A DNA stretch of 35,585 nt from Mesostigma viride (Eukaryota; Streptophyta; Mesostigmatophyceae; Mesostigmatales; Mesostigmataceae), in the NCBI GenBank assembly GCA_009746045.1, contig RPFO01000744.1, positions 1,343,635 to 1,379,219 on the forward strand, read 5' to 3'. The notes beneath the pieces were generated by a model that worked only from the letters and a program-made list of their open reading frames with translations, did no database searches and had not been told where the DNA came from. Shown piece by piece: positions 19,501 to 31,500 of the stretch. The stretch's first letter is position 1. Each line of letters begins with the position of its first letter. The position numbers and the translations under genes were made by a program.

Positions 19501-22500
19501 GCGCTGTAGTAAACACGCGATTAGTGACGACATAAGATGTAACATATGCGCTGTAGTAAACACGCGATTAGTAAGGACATAAGATGTAACATATGCGCTG
19601 TAGTAAACATGCCCTACTTGTATAGAGACCGGCTCCAGGTATACTCTACACCTCTCCTATTTCCATTGTCTAGAATAGTAAACGTGATTTCTAAATGTGG
19701 CTGGTATGAAGACTGCCGGCTGCTTCTTGTTGTCGGGTCCACTGGGGAACAAAAAGAGGAAAAGGGGAGTGAAGGGGGGGGGAGGGCGGGGTGGTGGTGG
19801 TGGTGGTAGTGAGAGAGAGAGGAGGAACATGGCTGCTTTGAGATGCCAATAGTCTAAATGCGCGTGATGTCAGTTCGGCGATGCCAGGATTGCGCTCCAG
19901 ATGAGGGTGTGTAGTGGCCAAACAGTTTGATTATGTGGAAGATACACGTCTTCTCTCTTGGAGGCGGATTTGCGACTGACAGGCACTAGAAATCGTTTAC
20001 TCGGGGGGTAGCAGCGATTAGCAAACATGTGGATAGGTCTTCCTTATAAAGGGCAACGATTAGCAAACATGTGGATAGGTCTTTCTTATCAAGGGCAACG
20101 ATTAGCAAACATGTGGATAGGTCTTCCTTATCAAGGGCAACGATTAGCAAACATGTGGATAGGTCTTTCTTATCAAGGGCAACGGCATCGGGCACAGTGG
20201 CAGGGCGCTGATAAGCCTTCAGATACAAAATCCAAAGCACAGTACTTTGTATCGGATACTCTGTAATTTTTATTTATTCTTATGATTATTCTGCGGATGC
20301 TAGCGGATCTGATGTGACATCATAAGCGTGGTGCCAGGGCAGGAAATCATATGGCTTTGCGTTGGCGCCAGGTCTATGACAACACGGGTGGGGCATGACC
20401 GATCGTTTTTTGTTTAGGGTTCATTAGGGTGGCTACGCTCCGTGACGGTGACCCCTTTGGGGCCCGGGAGAGGGGGGGCGGGGGGGGGGGGGCTCACCCT
20501 GGCTCTTTGTAGCGTGCCTGTCGCCGGGAGAGGGGGGGGGGGGGGGGGCTCACCCTGGCTCTTTGTAGCGTGCCTGTCGCCGGGAGAGGGGGGGAGAGGG
20601 GGGGGCTCATCCTGGCTCTTTGTAGCGTGCCTGTCGCGCGCTAATGCTGGCTGGTCGCATCTATCGCGCGCGAATGCGGGCCGCAGGTGGACTGCGGCTG
20701 GCGGACGGACCTGGTGCGCGTGGAGGTGCAACTCGAGTACAAGTTCCAGGACCCCCAGAAGAAAGACATGTCGTTCTGGAACATCTGCAGGCAAGTGGGG
20801 TTGGAATGTCTGCAGGCAAGGGGGGTTGGAACGTCTGCAGGCAAGTGGGGTTGGAACGTCTGCAGGCAAGTGGGGTTGGAACGTCTGCAGGCAAGTGGGG
20901 TTGGAACGTCTGCAGGCAAGTGGGGTTGGAATGTCTGCAGGCAAGTGGGGTTGGAACGTCTGCAGGCAAGTGGGGTTGGAACGTCTGCAGGCAAGTGGGG
21001 TCGGAAGGTGTTCAGGCTGGTGGGTGTGGAAGGTGTTCAGGCAAGTGGGGTTGGAACGTCTGCAGGCAAGTGGGGTTGGAACGTCTGCAGGCAAGTGGGG
21101 TTGGAACATCTGCAGGCAAGTGGGGTTGGAATGTCTGCAGGCAAGGGGGGTTGGAACGTCTGCAGGCAAGTGGGGTTGGAACGTCTGCAGGCAAGTGGGG
21201 TTGGAACGTCTGCAGGCAAGTGGGGTTGGAACGTCTGCAGGCAAGGGGGGTTGGAACGTCTGCAGGCAAGTGGGGTTGGAATGTCTGCAGGCAAGTGGGG
21301 TTGGAACGTCTGCAGGCAAGGGGGGTTGGAACGTCTGCAGGCAAGTGGGGTTGGAACGTCTGCAGGCAAGTGGGGTTGGAACGTCTGCAGGCAAGTGGGG
21401 TCGGAAGGTGTTCAGGCTGGTGGGTGTGGAAGGTGTTCAGGCAAGTAGGTTTGAAAGGTGTTTACGCAAGTGGGTGTGGAAGGTGTTGAGGCAAGCATGG
21501 CACTGCACTTCTTTGTGTCGTGTGCTGCTACCCTCACAGACATATGCCTTCCGTCAGGTGCACGCGTGGGGTTGAGAGACCGTCACATCCGGAGCACATG
21601 GAGGGTAAAAGCTCGCAAACAGTAGCCCCCTTTTTATGTTCTCTTTTTCCCTCCCCCGCGCCTTTTCCTTTTCCTTCTCCTTCTTTCATGAAGGGAAGGC
21701 CCTGCAAACGTCAGCATTCTTCTTTTCTCATGCGGTCCCCATGCCGCGTGAAACTGTACCAGGACCAATTGTGGCCATTCCCCGGTTGTGCAATTAATGA
21801 CATCCGCGATGACATCTGCAATATCACCTGCCTATACCCATGGCCTCGAAGACGGTACCCAGGGGCACCGCGCCCACCGCTATGCATGGCATGCTATATT
21901 GCTTATTGCTACCCATGACGCCGCTTCCCAGCTGACGTCACCTGCCACATTCTCACTACGGATGCCATGGGTTTACCGCCTCTGAGAGGTTGAGGGGCCA
22001 GCGCGCCGCCGGATGTTGATGGCCCGGCATGCCGGCGCGACTGCATGCTGTTCCTGTTACCTCCAGCTAGCTTTGTAGGCCGCCCCAGCAGCCAGGTCAA
22101 CATTCTCACAATCCAACCCCTACGCTTGCAAGGGTGGCATGGCTGACAAAGAGGGGTGGTCGGCAGCATGGCAGTTTGGTGGCCATGGCTGCGTACTACC
22201 TACTTGGATTTCCTGTCGCTGGTAGACAGTACTGATTCCCAGGCGTGGTCCTATTTAGGGTTGGTTCAGCGGCATCTAGCCTTTTGTTGTTTACAACAAT
22301 ATCGGCCTCTGTAATTGGCGGGGTCAACACTGCCAGGTCCCGTATGCCATCACCACGCGAGAATGGATTCGATTACCAAGAAGCCTACACGCCGCAAGTG
22401 CAAACTGGCGATTTCTGCCCCAAGTGCAAACTAGTATTTTATGGCCTAAGTGCATACGGGTGATTTCTGCCCCAAGTGCAAACTGGTATTTTATGGCACA

Positions 22501-25500
22501 AGTGCATACGGGTGATTTCTGCCAGGGTGGACGTCGGGCCGAGCCAGGGATTTCGACCCCTGATGAATACAGACAAAGTTCCTTCTGCTATGGGACCGCC
22601 CGCGTTGAAGCCCCCCAGGCACAAGGGTGGATCTGGCCATTCAGAGGGATGGTTTCTTCCTGGGATGATGGCTCCCCCCTTAATGGAAAGTGACGGGCAA
22701 TGGAGGAAACTTCAGCGGCGGTGGCGATGGTCGTGGTAATGTCAGGAATCCCTGCGCTGTGCGACGCTGCGACGCTGCGACGCCTCCTCCCCTCCCCCCC
22801 CGCCTCCCCTCGGTGTTTCTCAAAGGGGCATGAAACGCTGTCATGACGCGGGCGGTCATAACTTTCCCATATTGCATTCCCGTTTGCTTGTGTTTGCAAG
22901 TCTGGAAATCGTTTGGGTGGGACCTTGTGTGGTGGGTTTTTGGATGCCTTATTTTCTTCTGATCATAGTGCATCCCTTTGCTGGCATCCCTTTGCTGGCA
23001 TCCCTTTGCTGGCATCCCTTGGATAGTAGGCCTGGAGATATGCTTGAGTTGGGATGCAAGGCAACCTACCCTACTGCACCTACGGCTTTGCAAGGCAACC
23101 CATCGATATTGCAATCCATGTTGGTGTCGTTGCCATGGCATCGCCGCTGCGCGCATGGCCACCTTCTCAGCTTGCTGCTTGCCTTCTGGTGCAACCCCGC
23201 ATCGGTATTCAGCCTTTCCCACTGAGTTGATTGTAGCGAATGGACATACCGTGCTTGTGCTTGCCTTCGTCGTTCTCCTGTTGCTTTGTTCGATGACCTT
23301 CTCACGCTATCACCCCCACCCCACCCACCACCCGATGATTCCCCCCCCCCCCATCATCCACCCACCCCAACACCAACCTACCGGCCCACTTAACCCTGTC
23401 ACGGGCCGACCCTTGAACTCCATGGGGCCTTTTAATGTCATCTATTTTCCCATTCAATACCCTTGCCTCCCCCCCCCTCCCCCCTTCCCCCATTGGAAGC
23501 AATCCTCTTCTTGATTCGCTGGATCCTTAGTCCCCATCCCAAAATCCATCCTGGCAAGCCCCCTTTATATATTTCTTCCATCCGTCTCGGCCCTTGCCGG
23601 GTCAACAGGCAGGGGGCGTGCAACATCGCCACGCTGAACACGCCGGGCGCGGAGGGCTGCTATTTCAAGCAGAAGAGCCCGTTCCGTTTCTTCGAGGGCC
23701 AGTTCATGGCCGTCCTGTTCCTGCCATCGGAGGTAATTCTGGCATACCTTAAATGGTCACTGTAGATGTGGTATCTATTATACCTTCGGTTCTGTTCATT
23801 GCCGTCCTGTCCCTTCCGCCCGAGGTAATTTCGGCTTTCCTCAAATGGTCACTATAGCTTAAGTATCTAGTGCGTCCTGGTCACTATAGCGAACGCATCT
23901 AGTGTGTCTGGTCACTATAGCTGACGTATCTAGTGCATCCTGGTCACTATAGCTAACGTATCTAGTGCGTCCTGGTCACTATAGCTAACCTATCTAGTGC
24001 GTCTGGTCACAATAGCTAACGTATCTAGTGCGTCTGGTCACTATAGCTAACCTATCTAGTGCGTCCTGGATTTGTGTACCGCCTCGTTTTGTTCGTGCCG
24101 TCCGGGGTATCATTGGCTTGCCTTGCACGGTCACTATAGCGATGGCATGCAGTGCCACACGGCCACCATAGCGATGGCATGCAGTGCCACACGGTCACTA
24201 TAGCGATGGCATGCAGTGTCACATCCACCCTTCACATATTCTCTGCCGTCCTGTTCCTCCCGCCTGAGGGAATTCTGGCATGTACCTTGAGCAGTGTAGT
24301 GGTCACTATAGCGATGGGACATTGTGTCCCGCCATTTTCCTTGTCCGGAACCCTGTCCCTGCAACCCCGGGAGCTGTCAACTTACGAGTACGACGAGTCT
24401 CCGACATTCCTTGGATGGCACCCAGTGTTTTCACAGCCGCATGTTTGTGTGGAACCAGCGATGGGGACCTGGATGGGATATCCAGGTGGGGATGGTTATC
24501 CTATGCGAGGGAGCTGCGTTCCAAAGCGGATGTACGTTGAGACATTTGAAGAGAGCGGACGGGAGCAGTTTCCCGAGGGGCACCTTGACCACGACGGGCC
24601 GCACAAAAGTAGTCCTCTTAACTTGAAATGAACCCCCACAGCGTGGCCATGATGGGTATAGTATGGGTTATGTCATTTTTTTTTTTCGTTGCTGATGCCT
24701 CCTGTACCTGCCTGCACTTACCTGCACCTGCCTGCGCCTGCCTGTACTCACCTAGAGTGGGCGCCTGCCTTGCGCCAACGCCTGCCTTGCGCTCGCGCCT
24801 GCCTCCTGGCATTGTCCCGCTCCCTGGTGCCACCTTACCATGACCCCCTGTCACGTGTATGCTGCAGACCCAGTGGGTGTACTGCCTGGAGACGCCGCCG
24901 CCCATCCTGAGCGTGTCCGGCCAGATAACGGGGGTATCCATGACCGATGCCGACCGCCTGCGCCGCTCCCGCGACCGCCAGGGCTTCCTGGGCTCTGAGC
25001 AGCCCCAGGAGAGCAACCTGGATGCTATCTTCCGTCAAGGCCAGGCGACAACGTATCTGGTGGAGCCACGATTCCCTCCGCCGCCGGGCCGGCTGCCCCC
25101 GTCAAAGGGCGGCCCGGTGGTCCGGCAGCTCGTGTTCTGGGATTACAGCCGCAAGGAGTCGCCGTGCCAGCACGACTGCTCGCTGCTGTCCGCGTGCGCG
25201 TGGCGGTGGGTTTGGGAGGAGGGCGTGGGGTTGAGGTATTAAGGATTGAGGATTTGAGGTTGAGGATTGGAGATGGAGGATTTGAGGATTGAGGATTCGA
25301 GGTTGAGTGCTCGAGGTTGAGGATTTAAGATTGAGATGGAGATTGGGGGGATTGAGGGTATGAGATTTAGGGTTTGAGATGAGGTCTTGTTTCAAGGGGC
25401 ACAGATAGGCCTGGCGACCGGTTTCTGTCACAGGGACCCTAGCATCTAGGCTGGGCGATGGGTATTGGATTCATAAGGGTTGATTTTTTTTCTTTCACTG

Positions 25501-28500
25501 CTTTGCGGTTTGTCCACGCAAGGCTTTAAGGTCACGTTTCTCTGCAAGGATGCCAGGAGGTGGGGCTGGTGTTCTTTTGCCTTGATTGCTGAGTATATTA
25601 GCTAGGCCTGCCCTTTCATGTCGATTACAAGCGGGCTGTCTTAGCTGTTGTTCCTTTCTGGATAAGCTCGATTTCAGCTGGATTTCAGTTGGATTTAAGC
25701 TCTATTTCTTGAGTCTTTCAATGTATTGAGGAAGCGTACTACGCATAAGCACCAAGTACTTGCGTGTCATGCGCAGAGTAGTACTATGCTAATCTCCTTA
25801 TAAATTAATTACACAAAAGTTAAAAACAAAGATTGCATTACGCATGGACGGACGGGATCGTTAGTTTATTAGTAGTATCTGCTAGCAGCGCTACAGCTCT
25901 CCCCACAATGCGGCCTAACAGATTATCTGGGCGGGTCGGGTGATCTCCTGATCTGGCTCACTCGTCTGGTCCCAGGGAGGGAGGGCAAAGGACGGGGCAT
26001 GCCATTTGGGTAACCCAGCACCAGCTCGAATGTTCCCTCCTGCCGCTCCTGTTGTATTGCCCCCATGCCACCCGGCCAGGTGCCCCGGCACGCGCGGTTT
26101 CAACACCACCCAGCGGCTGCAGGCATCCCAGGCGATCATGGCGGACTGCTTGGCCCGCCTCAACTGCAGTGCCAACGAACAGACACGGCTGCCCGTGAAC
26201 CCCCAGGACACCAAGACGTGGGACTGCCGGGACTACCCGACCGCGGACTGCGTGCTTCTCAACTGCGGCGTGGTGGACGGGTTGTATCAGCCGTGCCCGA
26301 TCTCCAACGATGTCAACGCGCTCACGCAGGAGTGCGCGCCGCGGTGCCCATTCGTGTAGGTTTTTGATACTGGCATCTGCGTTTTGGAATCTGAGTCGTT
26401 CTAGTGATGCGCGGGGCAACCCTTTAAGGGAGTGTTGATGGCTGGCAGTGGGCACTGCGGTCTACTGGGAAATGCATTTGTTTGGCCTCGATCCCGAGTG
26501 CAGCCTAGCTCCGGCCACGAGCAGGCTCTACTGCTGGGTACGTGCCCTAAAAAGCAAAGCGTATCCGGAGTACTACGAGTATGACTATTTACTGCGTTTA
26601 TGATTTGTTTATTACTAAAGTATTGTCATTTTTTTCTTTGACTGTGTTTATGAGTAGATTATTATTACAAGCATTACAAGCATTACGAGCACTATCGTCT
26701 GTTGTGAGTGGATTTGTTTTTAGTAGTTTGTTGCTGGCATCCGTATATTGAAGGAGGCTTCCTGCTGTCGTTTTGGTGTTTCTCTTAATATAGTTTACTG
26801 CTGGCATTTGCCTCCGCACGATCGAAAAGATGATGTGGCTGCCAGTGACGAAAATTTATAAAAAGGGCTTTGCGCCGCTGGTTTTTTTTTTCCCCCCTGT
26901 ATGCCAGCACCTCCATACCTGTGCCACACTGACCTGTACTTGAATAATAGATCTCTACTGCATTAAACCAAGTTGGCGGAGTGCATGACAAGGTGTGTGT
27001 GTGTGTGTGTGCGCGCGTTCGTGTGATGCTGGCCATTGTCGGTGCCCTTCCCTGCAACGAGATTGAGTGTTGTGTCCTTCCACGTACACGCAGGTACGTG
27101 GGCCATAACAGCTGCGACGAGGTACCGTAGGACACCCACTTCACTGACCTTTGGAATCACCCATGGTAGTTTGCACTTGTTGGCACATGTGTTGGCAGAT
27201 GCAGGTACATGGGCGATGATGCCGCTGCTCACTTCATGGTCATGGGACGGCTTCTTGTTCTGTGTGGGGAGGTGATGGCAGCTATACCGTCACTAGCATC
27301 ACGTTGTTTGCACGTGCCTGCAGATATGTGGGTGACGGCAGCTGTAACATTGCTAGAATACCCACGCTACATGACACAATAACTACTCTATCACAGGATT
27401 GTGCTAGTAATGGTAGCAGCTGTAACGTTGCTAGAAAACCCACGCTACATGACATAACAAACACTTATATCACGGGATTGTGCTAGTAATGGTAGCAGCT
27501 GTAACGTTGCTAGAATACCCACGCTACATGACATAACAAACACTTATATCACAGGATTGTGCTAGTAATGGTAGCAGCTGTAACGTTGCTAGAATACCCA
27601 CGCTACATGACATAACAAACACTTATATCACAGGATTGTGCTAGTAATGGTAGCAGCTGTAACGTTGCTAGAATACCCTGGCTACATGACATGATAAACA
27701 CTATATCACAATACTATGCTAGTAATACGAGCAGCTGTAACATACCCTGTATCAAACATTAGCATGACATTATGATAAAACAATACGTAGCGTTATGAGC
27801 ACACCCACTCTACTTACCGTCCTTCACTCTTGTGTCGCCATGCCCTTCCTCCCGCAGGTACGCGGGTGACGGCAGCTGCGACCTGGCGTGTGCAACATCC
27901 CCCGCGTGCGGCTACGACTTTACCGACTGCTGCGAGGAGCACGTGCATGTGGACGGGGAGCACCACTTCCACTGCCCGAGCAACAGGAACCGCTTCGGCG
28001 TCGACAGCCGGCTCGTGGTCATCGATTTCCACGTCCCATACTACCACCCGTCACCGTGGCTGGAAGGCGCGCTGGTAAGGGATTCTTTTCTCGACAGTTT
28101 TCTTAGCAATATTCATTTGGTTAGTCTCATGGATGAGTCGATTGCTTCAGCGTGGGTGTTGCTGGCAGCGACAAAGCGACAAGGGAACATCAGGCCGTCA
28201 GCCTTGGAGAATGCAGGCCGTCAGCCTTGGCGAATGGTTGGGAGCAAGTCCAGGAGATGGTTGGGAGGAAGTCCAGAAGATGGGAAGGAGGGGGTTGGCG
28301 GGTTGGTGATGAATTTTCTTTCTTGTTTAGGGGCTAGGCTTGACGTTTGTCTTTTGGCATGAAGATCAGCAAGAAGTTTTTCCAACGGTAGGAGCACTGA
28401 ACCCTTGGACGGATCTGTTCCCTTTTGGCTTGGGGGAGTTGGACCCAGTCCAAGGGTTAAAGAGGGACTTGCGTCATGATTCTTGTGAAGGGCTTTGTGG

Positions 28501-31500
28501 TTGTGTACAGGAAGTTTCTTGAACCGGCACCCCATCGCCAGTTCACAGTTGTAAGGGCCTGGAGGGGCATCTACTTATGCTTGCCCCTCCTATGGAGTAT
28601 GCAGAGTTTTGTGATGGTTCATTCTTGCCTTTTCTATGGCAAAGCTTGTGAAAGTGCTGCTAAGAATCTTGTCCGTAAATTGCATTATGCAATAAATTGC
28701 GTGCACAAGTGGAAACCATGGGCAAATAAATGCCCTTGTTCCACCCACCACCATGTCGCGTGCCCTTGTTCAATCCCTCATGCTGTCTTCTGCCTCTCTC
28801 TACCGACTGCCACGTCTCGTTGCAAGTCTTCACAGTCAAAGGCACCTTGAAAAAGAAAAAAGGAACACGCGACATTTTATCGAAGGAATGTCTGTGGGTT
28901 AAGGGTGAAGTATTATGGTTGAAGGATGCGGTCGAAGGAATGTCTGTGGGTGAACTTCTTTCCCTTCTCATGTTCCACGATTGCCCCGCACGATGATCTG
29001 TTGCCCCACGCAGAGGGAGCAACCGCAAGCACCACCCCCTTCCGCTGGCAACGCCACCCACCCCCACGAACAAGTGGACCACTCCCACCCGAACCTGCTG
29101 GGCCGATGGGTGGGCACCCGCAACAAGGTCATCGCGGGCATCTTGATCCACCAGAACCGTGCCGAGGAGCCGGCGGCCTCGTCCGTCGACCACAGCCGGT
29201 TCGCCAACCTGAACGCGAGCCTCACGCGGCACGATGGCCACATGTCAGTCGAGCCGTACGGCCGCAACCCGGTGTTCCTGCAGTCCTCGTCGCTGTACAT
29301 GCCTCAAGCCGTGGGGCTCACGGGCGACCTGTTCCAGCAGGACGAGCTGATCCCAGCGTCGGGCGTGCCATATGGTGCGTTACTTTGGCCGCCTATGTTT
29401 GGTGTATCCTGACCTCTAACTCATGTGTGCTCCGCTATGGTAGGCATGCGTTCCAAAAGGATAGACTTATGGCAGCGTCAGGCACGCCATATGCTGCGTT
29501 ATACTTTTGGCAGTCATTAATTTTGTTATTCTATTCTAGGTATCCTCCAGACCCTTCATGTGTGGACAGTGATCTAGGGGTGTGTTCAAAAAAGGTTGGA
29601 CTCATGGCGGCATGAGGCGTGCGGTAGGGTGAGCACTGCTGATCATACTGGTGCTACATGGCGCGCCTTCTCTCGTGTGCGCTGTACGGTGAGTGTTGTT
29701 GTTGCTATGTATGGGGAGCCCTTCAACCCTTAGAGTGTGCCGTAGGTGAATTATATTTGGCTGTGCGGCTTTGGGGTGGCTCCCAGTTACCGTCTGCGTG
29801 TCCGTAGCATGTGCGTGTGTCCGTAGCGTGTGCGTGTCCGTAGCATGTGTGTGTCCGTAGCATGTGTTTGTCCGTAGCGTGTGTGTGTCCGTAGCATGTG
29901 TGTGTCCGTAGCATGTGTGTGTCCGTAGCGTGTGCGTGTCCGTAGCGTGTGCGTGTCCGTAGCGTGTGTGTGTCCGTAGCATGTGTGTGTCCGTAGCGTG
30001 TGTGTGTCCGTAGCATGTGTGTGTGTCCGTAGCGTGTGTGTGTCCTTAGCGTGTGTGTGTCCTTAGCGTGTGTGTGTCCGTAGCATGTGTGTGTCCGTAG
30101 CATGTGTGTGTCCGTAGCGTGTGTGTGTCCGTAGCGTGTGCGTGTCCGTAGCATGTGTGTGTCCGTAGCCTGTGTGTGTCCGTAGCGTGTGTGTGTCCGT
30201 AGCATGTGCGTGTCCGTAGCGTGTGTGTGTCCGTAGCATGTGTTTGTCCGTAGCGTGTGTGTGTCCGTAGCATGTGTGTGTGTCCGTAGCGTGTGTGTGT
30301 CCTTAGCGTGTGTGTGTCCTTAGCGTGTGTGTGTCCGTAGCATGTGTGTGTCCGTAGCATGTGTGTGTCCGTAGCGTGTGTGTGTCCGTAGCGTGTGCGT
30401 GTCCGTAGCATGTGTGTGTCCGTAGCCTGTGTGTGTCCGTAGCATGTGTGTGTCCATAGCCTGTGTGTGTCCGTAGCATGTGTGTGTCCGTAGCATGTGT
30501 GTGTCCGTAGCATGTGTGTGTCCGTAGCATGTGTTTGTCCGTAGCATGTGTGTGTCCGTAGCATGTGTGTGTCAATAGCCTGTGTGTGTCCGTAGCATGT
30601 GTGTGTCCGTAGCGTGTGTGTGTCCGTAGCGTGTGCGTGTGCCCGTAGCGTGTGTGTGTGTGTGTCCGTAGCGTGTGTGTGTGTTTCCGTAGCATGTATT
30701 TGTCCGTAGCATGTGTGTGTCCGTAGCATGTGTGTGTCCGTAGCATGTGCGTGTCCGTAGCATGTGTGTGTCCGTAGCGTGTGCGTGTGCCCGTAGCGTG
30801 TGTGTGTGTGTGTGTCCGTAGCGTGTGTGTGTGTGTGTCTGCCTCTATTTGTAAGTAAATTCATGGTGAGAATGTTTTCCTGGGTGGGTGGGTGGGTGGG
30901 TGGGCGGGCGGGCGCGGGCGGGCGGGCGGGCGCGGGCGGGCGGCGCGGGCGGGCGGGCGGGCGGGCGGGCGGGCGGGCGGGCGGGCGGCGGGCGGGCGGG
31001 CGGGCGGGCGGGCGGGCGGGCGGGCGGGCGGGCGGGCGGCGGGCGGATGGGCGTATGGGTGGGTGGGTGGGTGGGTGGGTGGGTGGGTGGGTGCGTGGGT
31101 GGGTGGGACGTGACCCCTCAGTGTTTCTGTGCACGCAGTCATGACGTGCACGAAAGCAGCGATGGGAGCGCCAAGTCCTATGGCAGAGAGTCGGACCGGC
31201 ATTGTGGTCCCGTGGTGGCAGGCATCGCCAGTCTCTGAGCAGGAATGGAGTCCACCCCGACGGTATTTTTGTTCATGCCCCCTGGCGGAGCCTATGGTTT
31301 TGCTATATTGGGGAGTTTAGATGTTGTTCCTTCAGCAAGCAGACATGGCGTGCCTGGCATCGAGTACTGAATGTATAGGGCGTTAGGGCAGACAGTTGAC
31401 TCTTCTCCTTTTAGTGAGCGAATTTCAAAAAGTCAACAACCAGTTCATGGCTTTACTCTGCCCTTTCCATCATCCCCGCTGCTGGCACCACCCACATGCA

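Larger units (their letters stand above)
18865..20686 (+). other. Intron 3, repeat-packed
   Basis: In order it contains a TTAA-tailed dispersed repeat fragment, a 20-bp minisatellite, a 47-bp minisatellite, a 42-bp minisatellite and a 66-bp G-rich triplication ending next to the exon 4 acceptor (GCCGCAG). No exon is supported inside. Confidence 0.65.
20791..23608 (+). other. Intron 4 (GC-AG)
   Basis: After the 25-bp array come a pyrimidine-rich stretch, a 56-bp repeat (about 22385-22520), a 14-bp repeat (22975-23020) and C-rich simple sequence (23310-23490). The acceptor is CAACAG at 23608, which gives the needed phase 2 (AG plus G, Arg). A frame at about 21780-21918 with several Cys could be an unrecognised exon, but nothing supports it. 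Confidence 0.5.

Noticed and set aside
20414-21575. Long frames on both strands with NPTCLQTFQPHLPADVP or QVGLERLQASGVG repeats as a stand-alone gene
   Set aside because: They arise from the 25-bp minisatellite. Only the forward frame continuing from exon 4 could ever be translated, and only with a downstream donor choice.
21780-21918. Cys-containing frame (CAINDIRDDICNITCLYPWP) as an extra exon in intron 4
   Set aside because: No convincing acceptor and donor pair with phase 2 at both ends, and no similarity to polycystin sequence.
29602-31134. Minus-strand frames of HTCYGHTHATDTHMLRT repeats
   Set aside because: They are translations of the 17-bp minisatellite and the GGGC array, with no other protein-like sequence.
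30888-31238. Sequence at 31137-31238 (HDVHESSDGSAKSYGRESDRH) as an exon after acceptor CACGCAG
   Set aside because: The acceptor looks good, but the frame does not match polycystins and would break the phase match between exons 9 and 10.
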